10,788 nucleotides of DNA from Bacteroidia bacterium (GTDB taxonomy: Bacteria; Bacteroidota; Bacteroidia; JABEUT01): NCBI GenBank assembly GCA_013044305.1, contig JABEUT010000001.1, positions 1 to 10,788 on the forward strand. The letters are read 5' to 3'. How positions within the stretch are numbered: the stretch's first letter is position 1; each line of letters starts with the position of its first letter. The position numbers and the translations under genes were made by a program. Shown here piece after piece: positions 1 through 5,631 of the stretch. The notes under the pieces were generated by a model. It did not search any database. It saw only the letters and a list, made by a program, of their open reading frames with translations, and was not told where the DNA came from.

Positions 1-83
1 TCCATAGATTTACCCGCATTCGCTAATAACAGTTCCTGCATTTGCTTGTATTTGAACTTTTTGCCTTTTGGTCCGCCGAACTG
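1..83 (-). pseudogene. In-frame continuation of the SpoIIE phosphatase beyond the premature stop
   Basis: Read on the minus strand in the same frame, the 27 complete codons after the TAA at 86-84 are open to the window edge. They begin QFGGPKGKKFKYKQ and continue MQELLLANAGKSM. From memory of the family, this is the normal segment following the DGYAD motif in Bacteroidota TPR-SpoIIE proteins. So the coding sequence is not naturally ended at 84; it is interrupted. The true end lies outside the window. Confidence 0.7.
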
Positions 84-1892
84 TTAAGCATAACAGTCTG
101 TAAATAGATATAACGTATCGCCTTTTTGCAGGTTCAGGTTGTGGGTGTTGAATGGTTCCGGCTTATCAGTTTTGCCAATGGGTTGTTTGTCGGCAGGCAC
201 TTCCGTTACCTCGCCATTCCTGAAATACCATAATGAGTTATATGCCCCGCTCCATTGCGCTTCCTTTGTATCTGTATTGATGCAGCAAAGGGAAATATCC
301 ATCCCATCCTGAATATTGCCTTCACTCTTTTCAAATGTTTCAAGTACCAATTCACGAACCTTGTCGAGTATTTTACCGGGTTCGGTTATATGAAACTCTT
401 TAACTGTGCGGTTTAGGGCATTGCTGCAAACTACCGACACCAGAGCGCCGGGGACGCCATGACCTGTGCAGTCGGCAGCAGCAACAAGAATATTATCACC
501 GGCTCTCTCCATCCAGTAAAAATCGCCTGCAACAATGTCTTTAGGTTTATATATCAAAAAAGATTCAGGGAAATATTTTTTTATAAGACTTAGCGGAGGG
601 AGTATAGCATCCTGTAATCGTTTAGCATAGGTTATTGAGTCAAGAATGTCTTTGTTTTTTTCTTCTATCAGTATATTCTTCTTTTCCACATCGGCTTTTT
701 GTGCGGCAATGATTTGGGTTTTCTTCCTGTTCTGCTGCAAACTGCGTAGGATGCTCAAAGCAAGTAAAAGCACAAGTATTAGTCCTGCCGAAACTGCATA
801 AATGATAGTATTCTGTCTTTTCACCTCTTCGCTATGCACTGCATCAATTCTGACTTGTACAGCTTTTGCCGAGTCCTCCTGCTGTTGAAACCTGAATACC
901 ATTTCCTTACGCATGAGCGCCTTGTCTTTATCGATGTTGAACAGGCTATCATGTGTTGCTATTCCCTTTTTATACCAGAACAAGGCAAGCTTATAACGCC
1001 CTGTTGCCTCGTATAATTCAGACAGGCGTTCTTCATATTGGTTCAGAAAAAATTTTTCACCGATTGCGGAATCTGTCGTTATCGCTACTTTAAGATATTT
1101 TTCCGCCTCTTGAACTTTTCCAACTTGACGATAACAGAGACCTAAATTGCCGAGATCGAATGCCTCGCCGTGTTTATTGCCAACAGCTTCGAAAAGTTGC
1201 AACGATTTCTTGTAATATTCCATTGCTTTGGTCCAGTTATACTGCTGTCCGTATAAATTTCCAAGGTTACCGAGGTTGTTTGCCTGACCTTCTTTATAAC
1301 CGAGGTCTTCATCCATTTTTAAAGCCTTCAGGTCATATTCCAGCGCTTTGGAATAATTCCCATGAACATCGTAAACATTGCCGATATCGCCGAGGAAGTT
1401 TGCCTGATCTTTTTTATTACCTATGTCTTCGTCCATTTTCAAAGCTTTCAGATAAAAACCGAGGGCATTGTCGGCTTCGCCCGTATTGGCATAAATAATT
1501 CCTATGCTGCCATAGTCTGTCGCCTGCCCGCGTTTATTGTTCAGTTCTTCGTTCAACTTCAACGCCTTCTGGTAATAGTCCAACGCCTTCGGATAGTCGT
1601 TTAAATTGCAGTACCCGACACCTATATTAAAGGATGCACGGGCTAAACCTTTCTTCCAGCCCAGTTTTTGAGCCAGTGTGTCAGCTTGCAAAGCAAGTGT
1701 AATGGTTGAATCGGGTTTGTTTTCGGCAAGGCAGGCTGCAAGCAAATTCAGGTTTATTACCCTGCCGGTGTCGTTCGGCTCCGTCTTCAAAATATTGCGC
1801 AGGGAATCGATTGTTTTGCTCTGTGCAAATGAACGATAGCCGGGCAAGACAAGGAATAATAATAAAGGGAAAATCTGTCTGAAGAATTTCAT
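84..1892 (-). CDS. Secreted/membrane TPR-SpoIIE (PP2C-type) phosphatase regulator, truncated by an in-frame stop
   Basis: This is a sensor-like serine/threonine phosphatase: periplasmic TPRs, one membrane helix and a cytoplasmic SpoIIE domain. I start it at the ATG at 1892, which gives a signal peptide (residues 1-24, ending SFAQS); a 24-residue upstream extension would mask it. Five TPR units with a 40-residue period span about residues 84-277. A transmembrane helix covers 362-383, a charged coiled coil 385-415, and the SpoIIE domain runs from 440 to the end. Catalytic motifs are visible: VAGDFYW (454-460), ADCTGHGVPGAL (473-484) and QDGMDISL (528-535). The last motif, expected as TDGYAD or close to it, reads TDCYA and then TAA, so 602 residues remain. 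Family-type sequence continues in frame after the stop. The partner protein is unknown; such proteins often dephosphorylate anti-sigma-antagonist-like targets. The domain call is firm, but activity of this copy is doubtful. Confidence 0.85.
   Translation of the reverse strand: MKFFRQIFPLLLFLVLPGYRSFAQSKTIDSLRNILKTEPNDTGRVINLNLLAACLAENKPDSTITLALQADTLAQKLGWKKGLARASFNIGVGYCNLNDYPKALDYYQKALKLNEELNNKRGQATDYGSIGIIYANTGEADNALGFYLKALKMDEDIGNKKDQANFLGDIGNVYDVHGNYSKALEYDLKALKMDEDLGYKEGQANNLGNLGNLYGQQYNWTKAMEYYKKSLQLFEAVGNKHGEAFDLGNLGLCYRQVGKVQEAEKYLKVAITTDSAIGEKFFLNQYEERLSELYEATGRYKLALFWYKKGIATHDSLFNIDKDKALMRKEMVFRFQQQEDSAKAVQVRIDAVHSEEVKRQNTIIYAVSAGLILVLLLALSILRSLQQNRKKTQIIAAQKADVEKKNILIEEKNKDILDSITYAKRLQDAILPPLSLIKKYFPESFLIYKPKDIVAGDFYWMERAGDNILVAAADCTGHGVPGALVSVVCSNALNRTVKEFHITEPGKILDKVRELVLETFEKSEGNIQDGMDISLCCINTDTKEAQWSGAYNSLWYFRNGEVTEVPADKQPIGKTDKPEPFNTHNLNLQKGDTLYLFTDCYA
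1062..1643 (-). repeat. Five tandem TPR-coding units (120-bp period)
   Basis: Within the phosphatase gene, residues 84-277 form five 40-residue helical repeats. Each carries a variant of xNLGNLYxxxGNYxKALEYYxKALKxxEDxGNKxGQA. The third and fourth units share the stretch LKALKMDEDxGxKxxQAN and are the most alike. Forty-residue TPRs of this kind are usually protein-binding or ligand-sensing scaffolds. The repeats could also promote unequal crossing-over or short-read assembly errors. Confidence 0.7.
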
Positions 1893-1962
1893 TGGGATAA
1901 AAGTAGCGAAATAATCACAGTCCGCAAGTGATTGATAACAACCACAAGAGTACATAATTGCC

Positions 1963-1982
1963 ACCTGCAGGATAGCGCAGGT
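1963..1982. repeat. Small inverted repeat resembling the 3132-3157 palindrome
   Basis: ACCTGC (1963-1968) pairs with GCAGGT (1977-1982) around an 8-base loop. The stretch also contains CCTGCAGG (1964-1971) and GCGCAGG (1975-1981), the same two blocks in the same order found at 3141-3148 and 3151-3157. It lies 78 bases beyond the stop of the DUF2007 gene. It may be a degraded copy of the same palindromic element; the similarity is short and could be chance. Confidence 0.3.
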
Positions 1983-2059
1983 ATTTCATTTCGAAGCCCG
2001 GCAGCCGGAAGTGGTGAGTTGCTTATCATACCCCATGGCTGAAATTGTGGGTAAAAATC

Positions 2060-2512
2060 TTACTTCTTCTTAAAATCGGCGCCACAGTTAAAGCAATGAT
2101 ACTTTTTCCTGCCCGGAATCAGAAGCGGAAGGCCTATCAGCAGGAGCATGACTATATTAAAGCGTGAAGGGGTTTTATCCGCATGTACTTCTGCGGATCC
2201 GCAAACGGGGCATAAGATTTTATCACGAGAATCATGTGGTTCTTCAGGCTTGTACTCCTGCTGCGGGGTAATGTTATCCGCTTCAGCCGTATTTCGGTTA
2301 AAGTAGTCGGCTGCAATTAAAGCGGCTCTTCCGGCATCGCTTTCCCTTACCTGTATCTTAACGCCTCCAATAGCATTTGAGTAAAACGGGTTGGCAGATA
2401 TGGTGTTCTCATCCTTAGTATTACATTCTATTCCCTCGCTTTCAAGCCTGCCCCTAAGTATGGCAAGTTCGTGCGGGTAGGTAAATGATGCTATGGTTAC
2501 CCAGCCGTTCAT
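2060..2512 (-). CDS. DUF2007-domain protein with split C-terminal zinc ribbon
   Basis: This is a 150-residue protein of unknown function. Residues 1-70 match the DUF2007 pattern: WVTIASFTYPHELAILRGRLESEGIEC followed by GGVKIQVRESDAGRAALI. This is a small alpha/beta domain often called a putative signal-transducing protein. A charged linker (75-98) follows, then CPVC (101-104), a hydrophobic segment (about 119-133, VMLLLIGLPLLIPG), and CFNCG (140-144). The four cysteines form a treble-clef or zinc-ribbon-like set, with the hydrophobic segment inserted between the two pairs. No signal peptide is present. The gene lies just after the HU terminator and a weak TATCTTTA -7-like box (2527-2520) sits almost at the ATG, so a very short leader is possible. 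Its role cannot be inferred from context. The family call is good; metal binding is inferred. Confidence 0.75.
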   Translation of the reverse strand: MNGWVTIASFTYPHELAILRGRLESEGIECNTKDENTISANPFYSNAIGGVKIQVRESDAGRAALIAADYFNRNTAEADNITPQQEYKPEEPHDSRDKILCPVCGSAEVHADKTPSRFNIVMLLLIGLPLLIPGRKKYHCFNCGADFKKK

Positions 2513-2554
2513 ATTAAGTTAAAGATAGGTTTTTTCGCCATTCCGGTCCGAAAC

Positions 2555-2586
2555 AAAAAAGTCCTGCCTCATGGCAGAACTTTTTT
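2555..2586 (-). terminator. Intrinsic terminator of the HU gene
   Basis: Two 14-base arms (2555-2568 and 2573-2586) flank a TCAT tetraloop and include six A and six T residues at the ends. In the minus-strand RNA all 14 positions pair, one of them as a G-U wobble. In the plus-strand RNA the same position is a C-A mismatch (2563/2578). That asymmetry, the U-run and the position 20 bases after the HU stop indicate use on the minus strand. Confidence 0.85.
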
Positions 2587-2605
2587 GTATGCGAATGTGA
2601 GCAGA

Positions 2606-2881
2606 TTACTTGTTCACCTTAGCTGCTAAATCGGCGCCGGCTTTGAATTTGGCAACCTTCTTAGCGGCAATCTTGATTGATTTGCCGGTTTGAGGGTTCC
2701 TTCCGTTGCGGGCTGCTCTCTTAACAACTTTGAAAGATCCGAAACCTACAAGGGCAACATTGTCGCCGCCTTTGAGGGCTTTGGTTGTCTGGTTAACGAA
2801 AGCTTCCAGGGCCTTTTCAGCGGATGCTTTGGATAATTTTGCTTCAGATGCAATTGCATCTACTAATTCTGCTTTGTTCAT
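2606..2881 (-). CDS. hup: HU-family DNA-binding protein
   Basis: This 91-residue nucleoid-associated protein has the normal HU length. It opens with MNKAELVDAIASEAKLSKASAEKALEAF-type helices (residues 1-38) that form the dimer core. The VALVGFGSFKV strand (42-52) and the DNA-clasping arm with RNPQTGK (61-67) follow; its proline (63) is the one that intercalates and bends DNA in known HU/IHF structures. The basic tail AAKKVAKFKAGADLAAKVNK completes the fold. It is expected to coat and bend the chromosome without strong sequence specificity. The leader is A-rich with no Shine-Dalgarno site, as in many highly expressed Bacteroidota genes. It appears to be monocistronic, with its own promoter region and a strong terminator. 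The HU versus IHF subtype is not resolved here. Confidence 0.95.
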   Translation of the reverse strand: MNKAELVDAIASEAKLSKASAEKALEAFVNQTTKALKGGDNVALVGFGSFKVVKRAARNGRNPQTGKSIKIAAKKVAKFKAGADLAAKVNK

Positions 2882-2923
2882 TTTGATTTGTTTTTTGGGT
2901 TAATGATTGGTTAATTTGCAGTG

Positions 2924-2931
2924 CGAATATA
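2924..2931 (-). promoter_or_regulatory. Candidate -7 box of the HU promoter
   Basis: The minus strand reads TATATTCG, seven of eight positions from the Bacteroidota consensus TAnnTTTG. It would start transcription near 2917, leaving a leader of about 36 bases that is rich in A. No good TTTG -33 box is seen at 19-23 bases; a TTTG lies directly against the -7 box, inside a GGGGTTTGAC repeat. Tentative. Confidence 0.35.
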
Positions 2932-3039
2932 GTCAAACCCCTGTAAATAGTGGACTTTTTAATGTCAAACCCCTCAAAATGTTTATAAATAGGGCATTTT
3001 GTTAATAACTTTGGCAAAAAATGCCCATTTATAGGGGTT
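2932..3039. repeat. Direct repeat and long dyad upstream of HU
   Basis: GTCAAACCCCT occurs at 2932-2942 and again at 2964-2974, 32 bases apart (about three helical turns). Next to these, TATAAATAGGGCATTTT (2984-3000) and AAAATGCCCATTTATA (3018-3033) form a 16-bp inverted repeat with one bulged A, around a 17-base loop. AGGGGTT (3033-3039), the reverse complement of the AACCCCT core, flanks the right arm. The loop contains TAACTTTG, a perfect plus-strand -7 box with no gene after it. The layout looks like operator sites or a structured leader element rather than a terminator, since no U-run follows. Confidence 0.6.
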
Positions 3040-3131
3040 ATTCAGCCTTTTATTGCAAGAAAACCTAATATAGGCAGGTTATACAGCCGAATACAAATTG
3101 CAGTTTTAGGATGCAACGGATGCAAAATGAA

Positions 3132-3157
3132 CCTGCGCCGCCTGCAGGCGGCGCAGG
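3132..3157. repeat. Perfect 26-bp GC-rich palindrome
   Basis: The half-site CCTGCGCCGCCTG is followed without a gap by its exact reverse complement, centred on CTGCAG. It stands out as GC-rich in an AT-rich gap, 40 bases after the stop of the 3198-4238 gene. There is no T-run on either side, so it is not a classical intrinsic terminator. Similar CCTGC...GCAGG palindromes are scattered in intergenic regions of Bacteroidota genomes (recalled, not checked). It may act as an RNA 3'-end stabiliser or a REP-like element. Confidence 0.75.
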
Positions 3158-3197
3158 AACTACAGCAAACCAAAGTAATTTAGTTGAGGTAAAAGAA

Positions 3198-4238
3198 TTA
3201 AAGAAGATACGACAAGCAGGCATTCACCCTCCAGCTCACCTTTACCTGATACCCGTTAACCGACTGATAAAAAGGCAAAGCAATCGAAACAGGTATAAAA
3301 AAACGCCCATTCAGGGTAACTTCAACACCGGCATCGGCATAGGTGCGGAAGGCCCCTATATTCATGCCGGGGGCATTGCTTCCGTCGGGCATCATCATGA
3401 TGTCCTGTCCGACATGTTCGAACTGGATACCATAGAACATATTCAAAATAAAGTTTGATTGCCTCGGTTCCTTGCTGCATGAGCCCGTTGAATCGCAGGA
3501 ATGTTTCAATTTGCCGCCTGTACGAAGCAACGGGGTATAGGCGGTTAAATCGGAAGTCCAGTATTCCGCATCCACCGTACCGTTAGGCGAGGAACTCTTA
3601 AATACATAGCTGGCGTCGGCCACCAGGGTAGTGTGTGCAAATTTGCGATCGGCTATTATTCCAAGCACCGGAACCCAGCTATCGGCGCCAGGCTGAAACG
3701 GGTCTTCCAACAGCACGCCGTTCGCCCCTATATTATTATGTATTCCTGTAGGGGCTATCAGCCCAACGGAAGTTATGGCTTCCCATCCGGCACAATACTC
3801 ACGGCGCAAAATAAGATATTGCAAAGAGGCTTGCAAATTGCTTATTCCGTTTGATGCGCCCAGCGAAACCGGATTCAACTGTCCGGTCATGCCCTGCTCT
3901 AAGCCGTTAATGGAACTGTAAGGCAACACCACCCTTGCATTAAAACGGTTCGATATGCCATAACTGATGCCCAGCAGATAAATACAGCGGTTGTTCTCAT
4001 TATATACATTGAACATACTGCTGGCCTGCGCATCCTGCTGAATCTGCTGCGGGCTTAATGGTTTAAATCCGCTGATGTTCGAAGAGGCGCTAAGCAGCCA
4101 TTTTCCCTGTGGAATAAATATGGCGCTTTCCACCGAATTGTCGCCGCAGCCTACCGAACTGCAGCAGGCGCATTGCGAATAGGCAGGCAGGTTACTGAAT
4201 AATAGTAAACCTGCAATAAGAATGATTATATTTTTCAT
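3198..4238 (-). CDS. Secreted beta-barrel-like protein with Cys-rich N-terminus
   Basis: This is a 346-residue exported protein. The signal peptide is clear (1-21, ending PAYS) and the mature protein starts with a cysteine cluster, QCACCSSVGCGDN (C23, C25, C26, C31). The rest alternates short polar and hydrophobic strands typical of outer-membrane barrels. It contains IAPTGIHNN (161-169), a loop with two cysteines SCDSTGSCSKEP (247-258), and a C-terminal LPFYQSVNGYQVKVSWRV segment (321-338). That PxYQxVNGxQ ending is familiar to me from putative outer-membrane transporter families of the Phenol_MetA_deg type, some of which start with a CxxCxC cluster. It has no lipobox. It follows a small GKC-type Cys protein on the same strand, 235 bases upstream, which suggests a shared metal-related role. 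Function is unproven; the barrel assignment is moderate. Confidence 0.7.
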   Translation of the reverse strand: MKNIIILIAGLLLFSNLPAYSQCACCSSVGCGDNSVESAIFIPQGKWLLSASSNISGFKPLSPQQIQQDAQASSMFNVYNENNRCIYLLGISYGISNRFNARVVLPYSSINGLEQGMTGQLNPVSLGASNGISNLQASLQYLILRREYCAGWEAITSVGLIAPTGIHNNIGANGVLLEDPFQPGADSWVPVLGIIADRKFAHTTLVADASYVFKSSSPNGTVDAEYWTSDLTAYTPLLRTGGKLKHSCDSTGSCSKEPRQSNFILNMFYGIQFEHVGQDIMMMPDGSNAPGMNIGAFRTYADAGVEVTLNGRFFIPVSIALPFYQSVNGYQVKVSWRVNACLSYLL

Positions 4239-4473
4239 GACGTATTTGGTTTATTGCTCAAGTCTGCTTAATGTTATGCAAACTGATACAAGTTAATAGT
4301 GCGAGTGCCTTGCCATCTCATGCTCACGTTGCTTCCATTATCGTTCGGAACGAGGGCATGGCTTTTGCCTGTAATTGGACAGATGCCTCGGGAATTCAAT
4401 ATCGTTTCAATTCCAAACGGATTGCGGAAATGAAATCCTGTAGGGCACCTTTTTCCCTAAAACGGATGTTTAA
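4239..4473. other. Gap between the two Cys-rich genes
   Basis: Minus-strand frames carry early stops and no conserved product. A 73-codon plus-strand frame crosses the gap but looks like chance and overlaps the upstream gene's end. No convincing TAnnTTTG box was found before 4238, so the barrel gene may depend on read-through from the gene at 4842. A weak TAGGG...CCCTA hairpin lies near 4441-4459. Confidence 0.5.
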
Positions 4474-4842
4474 TTATGCGACCGGAGGATGAAATAATGC
4501 GGAGGAGAATTCAAAGGAGTAATCCGCATGAAAGGGCGAATAGATGATGCGGGAAGCGACCTCATTCGCGGAGAGGTTTATGCCATTGCAGGGATTGTAG
4601 AGCTGTATGTCGTTTTTAGCATCCGGAACCGCAGGGGTATTCTTTTTTGTGTCGTCTTCCGCAAATTTCTTTTTCAGCATACACTTGCCGCAGCAGTGCA
4701 GCATGGGTTTATCTTTATTCACACAATACAGTTCGGTAATCTGTTGCTTATTCAGTTCATAATCTCCCAGCAGTATAAGCTTGCTGAAGTTGAAAACCAG
4801 AATGGCAAACAGTACAAGTATGGATATAATCCTTCTTAGCAT
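4474..4842 (-). CDS. Small membrane-anchored Cys protein (CxNKDKP...CxGKC family)
   Basis: This is a 122-residue protein. An N-terminal hydrophobic helix (about residues 4-25) acts as a signal anchor. The core ITELYCVNKDKPMLHCCGKCMLKKK (36-58) carries C40, C50, C51 and C54. The end SALFHPPVA is also typical. Bacteroidota encode many such 120-140-residue proteins with a CxNRDKPxxxCxGKCxLKK core, frequently close to TonB-dependent receptors or metal genes (recalled). The cysteine spacing suggests binding of copper or another thiophilic metal on the outer face of the inner membrane, but no direct evidence exists here. I use the ATG at 4842 rather than an upstream one at 4902, because a perfect -7 box lies at 4866-4859 and the anchor then starts at once. 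The secreted barrel gene follows on the same strand. Confidence 0.75.
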   Translation of the reverse strand: MLRRIISILVLFAILVFNFSKLILLGDYELNKQQITELYCVNKDKPMLHCCGKCMLKKKFAEDDTKKNTPAVPDAKNDIQLYNPCNGINLSANEVASRIIYSPFHADYSFEFSSALFHPPVA

Positions 4843-4858
4843 ATTGCAAGTGTCGGTG

Positions 4859-4866
4859 CAAAGATA
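4859..4866 (-). promoter_or_regulatory. -7 box of the small Cys protein promoter
   Basis: The minus strand reads TATCTTTG, a perfect match to TAnnTTTG. Transcription would start near 4852, about 10 bases before the ATG at 4842, which supports that start and excludes 4902. The upstream -33 box is weak: a TTAC 22 bases away is the best candidate. Confidence 0.55.
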
Positions 4867-4941
4867 CCGATAAATAAACCGAATAATGGTAACATTTATC
4901 ATGAATATGGCATTTGCCTTAAATCGCAGGAATAATTGTTA

Positions 4942-4949
4942 TATTTTTG
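4942..4949 (+). promoter_or_regulatory. -7 box of the psd operon promoter
   Basis: The sequence TATTTTTG matches TAnnTTTG exactly, and an overlapping TATATTTT starts at 4940. A TTTG at 4913-4916 is a possible -33 box, 23-25 bases upstream, at or beyond the long end of the usual spacing. Transcription would begin near 4956, giving psd a leader of about 20 bases. It is divergent from the promoter at 4859-4866 within a 134-base gap. Confidence 0.55.
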
Positions 4950-4976
4950 TATTTCAAAATTGATACGGAACCATTT

Positions 4977-5630
4977 ATGAGAATTCACCGCGAAGGCTAC
5001 AGGTTGATAATATATGTTTTTTTAATGGCCCTTGCTGTTGAATGCATTGTGGTATTTACAATACCTGTTGTCTGGATACAGGCAGCAGCGGGCGGAATAT
5101 GCCTGTTTTTCTGGCTGCTGGTGGTTCAGTTTTTCCGCAATCCGGTTCGCAAATCCCCTAACGGGACTAATCTGGTTATAGCCCCCGCCGACGGCAAGGT
5201 GGTGGTAATAGAGCAGGTGGATGAAAAGGAGTACCTTAAAGACAAGCGCATACAGATTTCCATATTCATGTCGCCGCTCAACGTACATGTGAACCGGTTT
5301 CCCGTTTCGGGTAAGGTTAGTTATGTAAAGTATCACCCCGGCTTGTATCTGGTTGCCTGGCACCCCAAGTCGTCGTCGGAAAACGAGCGCACCACGGTGG
5401 TTGTAAAAACGCAAGCAGGTTATGAGGTGCTTTTCCGGCAGATAGCAGGCGCCGTGGCAAGGAGAATTAAATATTATTGCAAACTGGGCGACGAGGCCGT
5501 TCAGGGCGCCGAAATGGGATTTATTAAGTTCGGCTCGCGCGTGGATGTGCTGCTTCCTTTATCTGCCACAATAAACGTTAAGCTGAATGAAACAGTAAAA
5601 GGCGGGGAAACAATCATTGCCCGCATATAA
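4977..5630 (+). CDS. psd: Phosphatidylserine decarboxylase (short, pyruvoyl-dependent family)
   Basis: It converts phosphatidylserine to phosphatidylethanolamine at the inner membrane, the last step of PE synthesis. The protein has 217 residues, normal for the short (archaeal-type) family. Two membrane helices (about 9-28 and 31-52) precede FFRNPVR (52-58), IAPADGKV (68-75), FMSPLNVHVNRFPVSG (97-112) and YHPG (119-122). The C-terminal GFIKFGSRVDVLLP (181-194) contains the Gly186-Ser187 self-cleavage site whose serine becomes the pyruvoyl cofactor. I use the ATG at 4977 (MRIHREGYR, the typical family start) instead of a TTG at 4947, which lies inside the -7 box. The gene following begins one base after the stop, so coupled translation is likely. 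No pssA or cdsA is visible in the window. Confidence 0.93.
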   Translation: MRIHREGYRLIIYVFLMALAVECIVVFTIPVVWIQAAAGGICLFFWLLVVQFFRNPVRKSPNGTNLVIAPADGKVVVIEQVDEKEYLKDKRIQISIFMSPLNVHVNRFPVSGKVSYVKYHPGLYLVAWHPKSSSENERTTVVVKTQAGYEVLFRQIAGAVARRIKYYCKLGDEAVQGAEMGFIKFGSRVDVLLPLSATINVKLNETVKGGETIIARI

Positions 5631-5631
5631 C

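Larger units (their letters stand above)
2882..3197. other. 316-base intergenic region between HU and the barrel gene
   Basis: No gene is supported here. It holds the HU leader and candidate promoter, the repeat cluster at 2932-3039, a short GGATGCAA tandem near 3111-3125, and the perfect palindrome at 3132-3157. The remaining bases (about 3040-3110 and 3158-3197) are AT-rich and show nothing recognisable. Confidence 0.7.

Noticed and set aside
84..86. Programmed read-through or recoding at the phosphatase stop
   Set aside because: The codon is TAA, not TGA, so selenocysteine is excluded, and no pseudoknot-like or slippery sequence is evident nearby. A plain nonsense change or sequence error is simpler.
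1893..1964. 24-residue N-terminal extension of the TPR-SpoIIE protein
   Set aside because: It would bury a clear signal peptide that begins at ATG 1892 and it contains no recognisable sequence.
3111..3458. 115-codon plus-strand ORF beginning in the gap
   Set aside because: It runs antisense through the barrel gene, its front part is the palindrome, and it has no promoter or family resemblance.
4271..4492. 73-codon plus-strand ORF between the two Cys-rich genes
   Set aside because: It overlaps the end of the minus-strand gene, has no promoter box or leader, and its product looks random.
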